Positions 25,800 to 33,641 of a DNA stretch of 64,000 bases are shown piece after piece; position 1 is the stretch's first letter; every line of letters begins with the position of its first letter. The stretch covers positions 20,649 through 84,648 of the forward strand of contig UPZA01000011.1 in the NCBI GenBank assembly GCA_900538575.1, written 5' to 3'. The stretch is from an uncultured Ruminococcus sp. GTDB lineage: Bacteria; Bacillota; Clostridia; Oscillospirales; Ruminococcaceae. A model generated the notes under the pieces. The model did not search any database. It saw only the letters and a list, made by a program, of their open reading frames with translations, and was not told where the DNA came from. Both the position numbers and the translations under genes were made by a program.

Positions 25800-27263
25800 T
25801 TAAAGCGTCTTTGAAATTACGTCGAAGCCGCCGCATAGCTGTTCATATCCGTATGCAGCATTTAAAAGCTGCTGTTCGCTGAACTTGCCGCCGATAAGCT
25901 GTAATCCCATTGGCATTGATCTGCTGTCTTTTCCGCATGGCAGACTGATAGCGGGGAGACCGGCGATATTAACTGTTACAGTGCATACGTCGTTATAATA
26001 CATTTTTATAGGATCTCCGATATTTTCACCTATTTTGAAAGCGGAGGAGGGAACAGTCGGGGTTGCAATTATATTACATTCCTTAAACGCTTCGTCGAAT
26101 TCTTGGCTTATTCTTTTCTGAACGCGCTTAGCCTTTTTATAATATGCGTCAAAATAACCTGAACTAAGAACGAATGTACCAAGCATTATTCTTCTTTTTA
26201 CCTCGTCTCCAAAGCCCTCGCTTCTGGTTTTTTCATACATATCTATAAGTCCTTCGTAATTTTCTGCTCTGAAGCCATACTTAACTCCATCAAATCTTGC
26301 CAGATTCGATGAAGCCTCTGCCGAGGCGATTATATAATAAGTATTAATTGCATATTTAGTGCTTGGAAGTGAAATTTCTTTTATTTCAGCGCCGTTTGCT
26401 TCCATTTCCTTAATAGCCTTCATAACGGCATCCTTAACCTCAGAATCTATGCCTTCTCCGAAATATTCTTTGGGAACTCCGATTTTAAGTCCATTTAAAT
26501 TGTTCCTTAGTTTTGCTGAATAATCAGGATATTCTGTATTTTTTGAAGTGGCGTCGCGTCTATCATGACCGCAGATAAGACTTTGGAGCATCGCGATATC
26601 CTTAACGGATTTTCCGAGAGGTCCTATCTGATCAAGAGATGAGGCAAACGCGACAAGACCGTATCTTGAAACGCTTCCATATGTCGGTTTCATACCGACT
26701 GCTCCGCAGAGAGCGGCAGGCTGCCTTATAGATCCGCCGGTATCGGAGCCTAAGGTAAGTATAGCTTCTCCGGAGGATATAGCTGCTGCGGAACCGCCTG
26801 AAGAGCCGCCTGGAACGCAGTCGGTATTATAAGGATTTTTTGTCAGATGCATATAAGATGTTTCTGTTGAAGATCCCATAGCAAATTCATCCATATTCAT
26901 TTTGCCCAGTACCGTCATCTTCGCTTCATTTATTTTGTCCATAACAGTAGCGTTAAACGGCGGTATATAGTTTTCAAGCATTTTTGATGAACATGTAGTT
27001 CTGATTCCCTTTGTTGAGATATTATCTTTAATACCTATCGGTATTCCTGCAAGCGGGTGAAGGCTTTCTCCGGAAGCCAGAGCCTTATCGACTGCGGCGG
27101 CGTTTTCTTTTGCGGTTTTCTCGCATAACGTCACATAGGCTCCTATTTTATCTTCGGTTTCATGAATACGTTCCAAAACGTCGTCGCATATTTCAGCAGC
27201 GCTGCATTTCTTGCTTCTGAGCATTTCAGAAAGCTCCGCCGCGTTTTTTTCATATAACTTCAT
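25800..27263 (-). CDS. gatA: Glutamyl-tRNA(Gln) amidotransferase subunit A
   Basis: Amidase subunit that releases ammonia from glutamine. The 487 residues carry the amidase signature with the Ser-cisSer-Lys triad: Lys in IGIKDNIS near 77, Ser pair in VPGGSSGGSAAA and TLGSDTGGSIRQPA near 150-182. GVPKEYF and the C-terminal PMGLQLIGGKF are typical of GatA. It lies between gatC and gatB with short gaps. Confidence 0.97.
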   Translation of the reverse strand: MKLYEKNAAELSEMLRSKKCSAAEICDDVLERIHETEDKIGAYVTLCEKTAKENAAAVDKALASGESLHPLAGIPIGIKDNISTKGIRTTCSSKMLENYIPPFNATVMDKINEAKMTVLGKMNMDEFAMGSSTETSYMHLTKNPYNTDCVPGGSSGGSAAAISSGEAILTLGSDTGGSIRQPAALCGAVGMKPTYGSVSRYGLVAFASSLDQIGPLGKSVKDIAMLQSLICGHDRRDATSKNTEYPDYSAKLRNNLNGLKIGVPKEYFGEGIDSEVKDAVMKAIKEMEANGAEIKEISLPSTKYAINTYYIIASAEASSNLARFDGVKYGFRAENYEGLIDMYEKTRSEGFGDEVKRRIMLGTFVLSSGYFDAYYKKAKRVQKRISQEFDEAFKECNIIATPTVPSSAFKIGENIGDPIKMYYNDVCTVTVNIAGLPAISLPCGKDSRSMPMGLQLIGGKFSEQQLLNAAYGYEQLCGGFDVISKTL

Positions 27264-27280
27264 AGCTTTTAACTCCTTTA

Positions 27281-27553
27281 TTATTCTACAGTTTTAGGAA
27301 CTACAAGACAGCCTGCCTGAACCTCCGGCGCATTTGACAATAGTTCCTCGCGTTTGAATTTATTCGTTACAGCTATATCTTCTCTTAGAGTCATTGGGTT
27401 TTCTTCGTCAAGGAGAGTGAGCGGACCGTCAATATCAGGCATATTGTCTACCATATTGACGATCATTTCCATATCCTTTTCGAATTTTTCAAGCCTGCTG
27501 TCTTCGATTTTTAATCTGGAAAGCTTGGCTATGTGTTTGATATCAATTTTCAT
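27281..27553 (-). CDS. gatC: Glutamyl-tRNA(Gln) amidotransferase subunit C
   Basis: Small belt subunit that stabilises GatA-GatB. The ATG at 27553 is used because AAGGATGG lies at proper distance; the in-frame ATG at 27562 is part of that site. The 90 residues show IKHIAKLSRLKI at the N-terminus, the central MVDNMPDIDG and the conserved MTLREDI with a C-terminal PKTVE, as in other GatC proteins. It begins 14 nt after the ligA stop. Confidence 0.93.
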   Translation of the reverse strand: MKIDIKHIAKLSRLKIEDSRLEKFEKDMEMIVNMVDNMPDIDGPLTLLDEENPMTLREDIAVTNKFKREELLSNAPEVQAGCLVVPKTVE

Positions 27554-27567
27554 AACTACCATCCTTT

Positions 27568-29553
27568 TTATTTAGTTATATCAATAAGCTCCTGTTCGCT
27601 TATTACTCTTATTCCGAGCTGCCGTGCCTTTATAAGCTTGTTTCCGGCGTCGTCACCGGCAACGACATAGTCGGTTTTTTTGGAAACTGAAGACGAAACC
27701 TTACCGCCTGATTTTTCGATTAGCTCCTGAGCGTCACGTCTTTTCATTGTGGGAAGAGTACCGGTAAGCACAAACGTTTTGCCGTTAAGTCGTTTATCCC
27801 CGTTATCCGACGAGGATTTATAAGACATATTAATGCCGTAACTTTTAAAACGGTTAATAATTTCAATCAGGTGAGGCTCCTTAAATGCCTTTTCAACATT
27901 CTGCGCCATAATATCTCCGAAGCCGTCAATCTGACTTATTTCCTCGGTAGACGCATTTATTATGCCGTTAATATCTGAAAATTTTTCACATAATAATTTT
28001 GCGGCTTTAGATCCTATATTTTTTATACCAAGCGCAAATATAAGCCGGTCAAGATTATTATTTTTTGAAGCCTCTATTGCGTTAATGAGATTATCTGCGG
28101 ATTTTTCAGCAAAACGGTCAAGCTCGATAAGCCGTTCCTTTTTTAGAGTATAAAGGTCTGCGACTGATTTAATAAGTCCCTTTTCCAAAAGTACAGTTAT
28201 AATTGCGGGACCAAGACCGTCGATATTCATAGCGTCCTTTGATGCGAAATGTATTATATTTTTTAAGAGCTGAGCCGGGCAATCCGTGTTAGGGCATCGC
28301 AAAACGCTTTCATCGTCATATCTGACGGCAAGAGCGCCGCATACGGGACATACATCAGGTAAATGAAACGGAGCCGAATCCTCCGAATGGCTGACAGAAC
28401 GAATAACCTCCGGAATAATTTCTCCTGCTTTTCTTACCAGTATGGTATCTCCAATTCTTATGTCCTTTTCGTCAATAAACTGCTGATTATGAAGTACTGC
28501 CCTTGAAACGCTTGTACCGGCCAAAATGATAGGCGCGAACAAGGCGACCGGAGTAATAGCGCCTGTTCTTCCCACGTTAACCTCAATGCTCAGCAGCTTG
28601 GTTTCCTTTTCCTCAGGCGGATATTTATATGCGGCGGCCCATTTAGGGTATTTAGCCGTTTCTCCCATTTTTCTGCGCTGCTCAAAATTATCTACCTTTA
28701 TAACAACTCCGTCAATATCGAAGGAATATTTGTTTCTCATTTCTCCGATTTTTTTGATTTCCTCCGTTATTTCTTCATATGTTCTGCACTGTCTATACCC
28801 CGGAATAACCTTAAATCCAAGCTCTGCCATATAATCCAGCGACTGTTTATGAGATGTTATTTTCGCTCCGTCAATCTGCTGTAAATTGAATACAAAAATA
28901 TCAAGCTTACGTTTTGCAGTAATTTTTGAATCCTTTTGCCTTAATGAGCCGGCTGCCGCGTTTCTTGGATTTTTAAAGGGCTGTTCATCATTAAGCTCTT
29001 GAATTTCTACAAGCTCGTTAAAGCTTTTTTTAGGCATATATACTTCGCCTCTTACTTCTATGAGTTCAAGAGGATATTTAAGCTTTAACGGAACGGATCT
29101 TATTGTCATAATATTTTCTGTTACATCTTCTCCGACAAAACCGTTTCCTCGCGTAGATCCAGTTTTAAAAATTCCGTTTTCATATTCAAGCGATACGGAT
29201 AAACCGTCAATTTTAGGCTCTACAACGAATACCGGAGAATCAAGCTGTTCTTTGCATCTGTTTATAAAAGCTTCAACTTCCTCAAATGAAAAAACGTCCT
29301 GAAGGCTGGCCATCTGAACCTTATGTTCTATTTTATTAAAAGAAGTCAATACATCTCCGCCTACACGCTTAGTGGGGGAGGTTTCAAGAGCAAATTCGGG
29401 ATTTTCTGATTCAAGCTTTATCAGTTCCCGCATCATTGAATCAAATTCAAAATCTGAAATCTGGGGATTATCCAAAATATAATAATTTCTGTTATGTCTT
29501 TCAATTTCTTCAGAGAGCTTCTTAATTTTTTCAAGGATTTCCGGCTTGTCCAT
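27568..29553 (-). CDS. ligA: NAD-dependent DNA ligase LigA
   Basis: Seals nicks in replication and repair using NAD+. The start at 29553 follows GGAG and gives 661 residues, the family norm; an in-frame extension to 29691 passes through the promoter. Domains in order are the Ia domain (HNRNYYILDNP), adenylation domain with the active-site Lys in EPKIDGLS near 110, OB fold, a four-cysteine zinc finger (CPVC and CPNTDC near 410-430), helix-hairpin-helix repeats, and a C-terminal BRCT domain (KTFVLTGTLPTMKR). First gene of the operon with gatCAB. Confidence 0.96.
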   Translation of the reverse strand: MDKPEILEKIKKLSEEIERHNRNYYILDNPQISDFEFDSMMRELIKLESENPEFALETSPTKRVGGDVLTSFNKIEHKVQMASLQDVFSFEEVEAFINRCKEQLDSPVFVVEPKIDGLSVSLEYENGIFKTGSTRGNGFVGEDVTENIMTIRSVPLKLKYPLELIEVRGEVYMPKKSFNELVEIQELNDEQPFKNPRNAAAGSLRQKDSKITAKRKLDIFVFNLQQIDGAKITSHKQSLDYMAELGFKVIPGYRQCRTYEEITEEIKKIGEMRNKYSFDIDGVVIKVDNFEQRRKMGETAKYPKWAAAYKYPPEEKETKLLSIEVNVGRTGAITPVALFAPIILAGTSVSRAVLHNQQFIDEKDIRIGDTILVRKAGEIIPEVIRSVSHSEDSAPFHLPDVCPVCGALAVRYDDESVLRCPNTDCPAQLLKNIIHFASKDAMNIDGLGPAIITVLLEKGLIKSVADLYTLKKERLIELDRFAEKSADNLINAIEASKNNNLDRLIFALGIKNIGSKAAKLLCEKFSDINGIINASTEEISQIDGFGDIMAQNVEKAFKEPHLIEIINRFKSYGINMSYKSSSDNGDKRLNGKTFVLTGTLPTMKRRDAQELIEKSGGKVSSSVSKKTDYVVAGDDAGNKLIKARQLGIRVISEQELIDITK

Positions 29554-29608
29554 ATATATCTCCATTTCCGCCATAATATAGTCAGATTTATTGGCAAACA
29601 TATTAATA

Positions 29609-29637
29609 ATTATATCATATTTTATACAGTTTTTCAA
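29609..29637 (-). promoter_or_regulatory. Sigma-A promoter of ligA-gatCAB
   Basis: On the minus strand, TTGAAA (29637-29632), a 17-nt spacer and TATAAT (29614-29609), giving a leader of about 50 nt to the ligA ATG. Confidence 0.8.
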
Positions 29638-29772
29638 TAAAAAAACATCTTTAATAAAAATATTATTTAATAGGATTAAAGCGTTAAGCAATAAATTTAT
29701 ATTCGGTTTAGAATATTTTTATATAAACAGGCAAAATTATTAAAGATATTAAAAAATCAAAGGAGACTTATT

Positions 29773-30207
29773 ATGATTGAACAGGATACCATAAAGTTGC
29801 TTCGGGAGTGCGACGCAGGTATAAAAATGGGAATATCTGCAATTGACGAGGTTATGAAATATGTAAAGAATGAAGAGTTGAAAAAAGTACTTCAAAACGG
29901 CATGAAGGACAATGAAGAATTAAAAAATGAGCTTTTAGAGCTTTTGAATGATTATCATGACGACGGAAAGGATCCCGGAGCAATGGCAAAGGGTATGTCT
30001 TGGATGAAAACAAACGTAAAATTAGCTGTAAATGAATCGGATAATGTTGTAGCAGATTTAATAACGGACGGATGTAATATGGGTGTTAAATCGCTTTTTA
30101 AATATTTAAACCAATATAAAGCGGCAGATGAAAAATCAAAAAAGCTTGCTAAAAAGCTGATTAGTATTGAAGAAGATCTTTCCTCTAATTTAAGAAAGTT
30201 TCTGTAA
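29773..30207 (+). CDS. Ferritin-like helical-bundle protein, function unknown
   Basis: 144 residues, almost entirely predicted helix, acidic/lysine-rich, with no signal peptide. It reads as four helices with breaks near 48, 66 and 102, the overall pattern of ferritin-like four-helix-bundle DUF2383-type proteins. I do not see a clear paired E-x-x-H metal motif, so metal binding is not supported. The ATG follows AAAGGAGA. It is a single gene ahead of a hairpin. Proteins of this kind are common and uncharacterised in Clostridia. Confidence 0.6.
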   Translation: MIEQDTIKLLRECDAGIKMGISAIDEVMKYVKNEELKKVLQNGMKDNEELKNELLELLNDYHDDGKDPGAMAKGMSWMKTNVKLAVNESDNVVADLITDGCNMGVKSLFKYLNQYKAADEKSKKLAKKLISIEEDLSSNLRKFL

Positions 30208-30210
30208 ATT

Positions 30211-30244
30211 GAAACGGAGCGTTTTTTTCATGGCGCTCCGTTTC
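30211..30244 (+). terminator. Hairpin after the helical-bundle gene
   Basis: A perfect 11-bp stem (30211-30221 with 30234-30244) encloses a T-rich loop and is followed by GCTTTA. It is stable but has a weak T-tract, so it is a moderate terminator at best. Confidence 0.5.
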
Positions 30245-30284
30245 GCTTTAAAACCTGTGCATATAAAAAAATTGGAAAATACTA

Positions 30285-30313
30285 TTGATTTCATTTAAAA
30301 ATAATGGTAAAAT
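30285..30313 (+). promoter_or_regulatory. Sigma-A promoter of the alcohol dehydrogenase gene
   Basis: TTGATT (30285-30290), a 17-nt spacer and TAAAAT (30308-30313). Confidence 0.6.
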
Positions 30314-30381
30314 AGCGGTAAAGAAACCGTATGCTTATGTTGGCGATTATATATGCCGCGGGCGGAGGATTGGAGATTATT

Positions 30382-31563
30382 ATGGATAACTTTAATTTTT
30401 ATAGTCCCACAGAATTTGTTTTTGGCAAGGGAAGAGAAAACGAATGCGGGAAGTATGTGAAAAAATACGGCGGTACTAAGGTACTTATTCATTACGGTTC
30501 AGGATCGGCAGTAAGGTCGGGATTGATCGGAAGAATAAAAAAGTCGCTGGAGTCGGAAAATATACCGTATGCCGAGCTTGGAGGAGTTAAGCCTAATCCA
30601 CGTGATACCAAGGTTTATGAGGGTATAGAGCTTTGCAGAAGCGAAAATATTGATTTTATACTTTCAGTAGGAGGCGGTTCCTGTATTGACAGCGCTAAAG
30701 GCATTGCGGCAGGCGTCTGTTATAACGGGGATTTTTGGGACTTTTATGGTACGGATAAGCCGGTTGAAAGAGCAGTTCCGATTGGAACAGTGCTTACGAT
30801 AGCGGCGGCTGGCAGCGAAGCTTCCGGTGCGTCCGTTATTACCAAGGAAGACGGAATGCTAAAGCGCGATACAGGTGCGGATTGCCTGAGACCGAAATTT
30901 TCGATACTTAATCCTGAGCTTACGTTTACGCTTCCGGCATATCAGACGGCATGCGGAGCCTCCGATATTATGGCTCATGTATTTGAACGGTATTTTACCA
31001 ATACTAAAGAAGTTGAAATAACTGACAGATTATGCGAAGCTGTGCTTCTTACAATGATAAAGGAAATTCCAAGAGTAATGAATCAGCCGGATAATTATGA
31101 AGCAAGAGCAAATATCATGTGGGCGGGAACCGTAGCTCACAATGACATTGTCGGAGTAGGAAGAAGTCAGGATTGGAACAGCCATGCCATAGAGCATGAG
31201 CTTTCGGGACTATATGACTGTGCTCACGGCGCCGGACTTGCAGTGATTATGCCTGCATGGATGGAATTTGTTTATAGACATAATATTATGAGATTCGCTC
31301 AAGCGGCGACAAGAGTTTGGGGCTGTGAAATGAACTTTGAAAATCCGGAGGAAACGGCTGTCCAGGGAATAAAAGCGTTCAGAAGATTTTTACATGACAT
31401 AGGAATGCCGATTAATTTTGATGAACTCGGCGCCAAAGAGGAGGACATTCCTTTAATGGTGGAAAAGCTGGGATTAGGCGAAGGAAAAACGGGAGGCTTC
31501 GTTTCTCTTTCTTCCGGGGACGTTACGGAAATTTTTCGTATAGCCGCAAAGGCAAAACTATAA
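30382..31563 (+). CDS. Iron-containing alcohol dehydrogenase (butanol-dehydrogenase-like)
   Basis: Cytoplasmic NAD(P)H-dependent group III dehydrogenase, likely reducing aldehydes in fermentation. The ATG at 30382 has GGAG at 7 nt and gives 393 residues. The start NFNFYSPTEFVFGKG, the nucleotide-binding GGGSCIDSAKGIA near 94-106, and metal ligands in DIMAHVFERYFTN (Asp, His) and AIEHELSGLYDCAHGAG (two His) are those of the YqhD/BdhA branch. The next gene starts 16 nt later, so they form an operon. The physiological aldehyde is unknown. Confidence 0.9.
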   Translation: MDNFNFYSPTEFVFGKGRENECGKYVKKYGGTKVLIHYGSGSAVRSGLIGRIKKSLESENIPYAELGGVKPNPRDTKVYEGIELCRSENIDFILSVGGGSCIDSAKGIAAGVCYNGDFWDFYGTDKPVERAVPIGTVLTIAAAGSEASGASVITKEDGMLKRDTGADCLRPKFSILNPELTFTLPAYQTACGASDIMAHVFERYFTNTKEVEITDRLCEAVLLTMIKEIPRVMNQPDNYEARANIMWAGTVAHNDIVGVGRSQDWNSHAIEHELSGLYDCAHGAGLAVIMPAWMEFVYRHNIMRFAQAATRVWGCEMNFENPEETAVQGIKAFRRFLHDIGMPINFDELGAKEEDIPLMVEKLGLGEGKTGGFVSLSSGDVTEIFRIAAKAKL

Positions 31564-31579
31564 TTGAAAGGTAAATATA

Positions 31580-32599
31580 ATGAAAGTATTGCTTATTGGA
31601 GGAACTGGAACTATCAGCTCAGCCGTATCGAAAAGACTTGCTGAACAGGGCTGCGAGCTTTATCTGTTAAATAGGGGTACAAGGAACATAGAACTTCCTG
31701 AAAACGCGCGTTGTATTCAAGCTGATATAAATAACGAATCAGATACGGCTAAAAAGCTTGGAAACAGCTTCTTTGATGCTGTATGCGATTTTATAGCCTT
31801 TACGCCCGAACAGACAGAACGGGATTTCAGGCTTTTCAGCGGAAAAACCAAACAGTATATTTTTATCAGTTCGGCTTCTGCCTATCATAAGCCGGTTTTA
31901 GATTACAGAATAACGGAAGGCACGGCGCTTGCCAATCCTTACTGGAAATATTCAAGAGATAAAATAGCCTGTGAGGATTTTCTTATGAAAATGCATCGTG
32001 AAAATGATTTTCCTGTAACAATAATTCGTCCCAGCCATACCTATGGAAATCGTTCTGTACCGGTGGGCGTTCATGGAAAAAATGGAAGCTGGCAGGTTTT
32101 AAAGCGTATGCTTGAGGGAAAACCCGTGATAATACAAGGCGACGGTACCTCGCTATGGACTGTTACCCATAATACGGATTTTGCAGAGGGCTTTATCGGG
32201 CTTATCGGAAATCCGCATGCTGTCGGAGAAGCGTTTCAGATAACCTCTGATGAAACCCTTACATGGAATCAGATATATAAGATTATAGCGGACGCTTTGA
32301 GGGTTGAGCTAAAACCGTATTATGTTGCGTCTGAATTTTTAGACGCGGTCGGCGATTATGATTTTAACGGAAGTCTTACAGGCGATAAATCAAATTCTGT
32401 TGTTTTTGACAATACAAAGCTTAAAAATGCCGTACCGGAATTTAAGGCTGTTGTAAGAGCGGAAACGGGAATAAAACAGACTGTGGATTATGTACTTTCT
32501 CATAGAGAGTGTCAAGTTGAGGACAAAGAATTTGATGTTTGGTGCGATAAAGTAATAGAAAAGCTTGAAAAAGCAAAAAAGGAGATTAAAAATGATTAG
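31580..32599 (+). CDS. NAD-dependent epimerase/dehydratase-like SDR protein
   Basis: Extended SDR fold protein, 339 residues. The N-terminal LLIGGTGTISSAVSKRL is the nucleotide-binding glycine motif, slightly altered from GxxGxxG. Downstream, ISSASAYHK supplies the Ser, and a Tyr-x-x-x-Lys pair is present as YSRDK near 131-135. RPSHTYGNRSVP follows. It resembles the atypical group with plant CSP41-like proteins and sugar epimerases. It may act on a nucleotide sugar or be a non-catalytic binder; the operon partner, an alcohol dehydrogenase, does not decide this. Its end overlaps the SDR remnant by 8 nt. Confidence 0.75.
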   Translation: MKVLLIGGTGTISSAVSKRLAEQGCELYLLNRGTRNIELPENARCIQADINNESDTAKKLGNSFFDAVCDFIAFTPEQTERDFRLFSGKTKQYIFISSASAYHKPVLDYRITEGTALANPYWKYSRDKIACEDFLMKMHRENDFPVTIIRPSHTYGNRSVPVGVHGKNGSWQVLKRMLEGKPVIIQGDGTSLWTVTHNTDFAEGFIGLIGNPHAVGEAFQITSDETLTWNQIYKIIADALRVELKPYYVASEFLDAVGDYDFNGSLTGDKSNSVVFDNTKLKNAVPEFKAVVRAETGIKQTVDYVLSHRECQVEDKEFDVWCDKVIEKLEKAKKEIKND

Positions 32600-32708
32600 T
32601 ATTAAAAACAGATGGGCATTTATTACCGGAGCAAGCAGAGGTATTGGCTATCTTTCAGCAATATGGCAGAGCATGGATTCAATCATATTTTATACAGCTA
32701 AAGAATAA
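32592..32708 (+). pseudogene. Truncated short-chain dehydrogenase remnant (38 codons)
   Basis: The ATG at 32592 overlaps the stop of the preceding gene, as in a coupled operon, and has GGAG upstream. The peptide begins with a clean classical SDR start, RWAFITGASRGIGY (glycine-rich TGxxxGxG), but diverges after about 22 residues and stops at residue 38. A full SDR needs about 250 residues and a Tyr-x-x-x-Lys site. A terminator follows 20 nt later. I read it as the 5' end of an SDR gene left after an internal deletion; a functional 38-aa peptide is less likely. Confidence 0.7.
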
Positions 32709-32728
32709 ACAAGGATATGGTAAATTAA

Positions 32729-32764
32729 CAACGGCAGACACGTAAAGTGTCTGCCGTTGTTTTA
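32729..32764 (+). terminator. Intrinsic terminator after the SDR remnant
   Basis: A perfect 13-bp stem (32729-32741 with 32747-32759), a 5-nt loop and TTTTATTTATT. It overlaps the stop of the convergent nifX-like gene. Confidence 0.88.
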
Positions 32765-33169
32765 TTTATTATCGCACTTATGACTTCCGCAGCCGTGAGC
32801 TCCGCAGGTGTGGGATTCACCTCCGTGCTCCTGTTCATGATGGCTACAGTGCACATTCGGGTCATATCCGAGATTTCCTGAGAGATATGAATTTACAGCC
32901 TCATCTGCGTTTCCGGTTACTCCTCCGAAAAGCTTAATACCGGCTTCTGCAAGCGCTTGTTTTGCTCCGCCGCCGATTCCGCCGCAGATTAATACGCTGA
33001 CATTATTTGAAACCAGAAAACCGGCAAGCGCTCCATGACCGCTTCCGTTTGTATCAATAATGCTGGAGCCGAGTATTTTTTCGTTCTCAATTTCATAGAG
33101 TTTAAATTGAGCCGTGTGTCCGAAATGCTGAAAAATCTGACCATTTTCATAGGTAACTGCAATTTTCAT
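32762..33169 (-). CDS. NifX/NifB-like dinitrogenase iron-molybdenum cofactor-type protein with His/Cys-rich tail
   Basis: 135 residues. The first about 100 form the NifX/NafY-type domain (start KIAVTYENGQIFQHFGHT, then ICGGIGGGAKQALAEAGI), a ribonuclease-H-like fold that binds iron-sulfur or metal cofactors. The tail has many His and Cys (HCSHHEQEHGG, HTCGAHGCGSHKC), consistent with metal loading. No nitrogenase genes are present. In anaerobes such proteins commonly sit next to DUF134 and Mrp ATPases. It begins directly after the DUF134 stop with GGAGG inside that gene. Confidence 0.87.
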   Translation of the reverse strand: MKIAVTYENGQIFQHFGHTAQFKLYEIENEKILGSSIIDTNGSGHGALAGFLVSNNVSVLICGGIGGGAKQALAEAGIKLFGGVTGNADEAVNSYLSGNLGYDPNVHCSHHEQEHGGESHTCGAHGCGSHKCDNK

Positions 33170-33541
33170 TTATTTATCCTCCAAAGCTTTTTTGGAACAT
33201 TGGTGTTTATGACAATATTTTTTGCAGCCTGTTTTGCATTGCTTATTATAACGGCCGCATGTAATATAATCTCCTCCGGAAATTAAAAGTATTTTACTGT
33301 TTACTATCGCGTCTGCTATTTTTCTCCGCGCTTCATTATAAATGCTTTGAACTGTTGTACGGGAAACATGCATCTGTGACGAGCATTCCTCCTGTGTGCA
33401 GTTTTGAAGATCAATCAGTCTTATTGCTTCATATTCATCGACTGTCATTTTAACATAATCTGTATTTGTAATTTTGGACGGAAAGAATTTTTCAGTTTGT
33501 GGTAAACGGCAAACAAACCTTTTCTTTTGCGGTCTTGGCAT
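33170..33541 (-). CDS. DUF134 family helix-turn-helix protein
   Basis: Probable DNA-binding regulator of metal or iron-sulfur handling, 123 residues. The ATG at 33541 has GAGGTG at 5 nt and yields the family start MPRPQKKRFVCRLP. The central part, DEYEAIRLIDLQNCTQEECSSQMHVSRTTVQSIYNEARRKIADA in outline, is a sigma-70 region-4-like HTH. A C-terminal cysteine-rich tail (CGRYNKQCKTGCKKYC) could sense metal. It precedes the NifX-like gene with no gap, in one operon. Confidence 0.88.
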   Translation of the reverse strand: MPRPQKKRFVCRLPQTEKFFPSKITNTDYVKMTVDEYEAIRLIDLQNCTQEECSSQMHVSRTTVQSIYNEARRKIADAIVNSKILLISGGDYITCGRYNKQCKTGCKKYCHKHQCSKKALEDK

Positions 33542-33562
33542 AAACACACCTCATTCTTTTTC

Positions 33563-33591
33563 ATTCTATCACAGTTTCCGTCATATGTCAA
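33563..33591 (-). promoter_or_regulatory. Sigma-A promoter of the DUF134-nifX operon
   Basis: On the minus strand, TTGACA (33591-33586), a 17-nt spacer and TAGAAT (33568-33563). Start codon about 22 nt downstream of the -10. Confidence 0.85.
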
Positions 33592-33641
33592 TTATAAAAC
33601 GGCTAAAATATAAATTTTATTCCAAAATGCTATAAGATCGC

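Noticed and set aside
29554..29691. Longer N-terminus for LigA
   Set aside because: The extension runs through a TTGAAA-17-TATAAT promoter and adds hydrophobic residues not found in ligases; 661 residues is the normal length.
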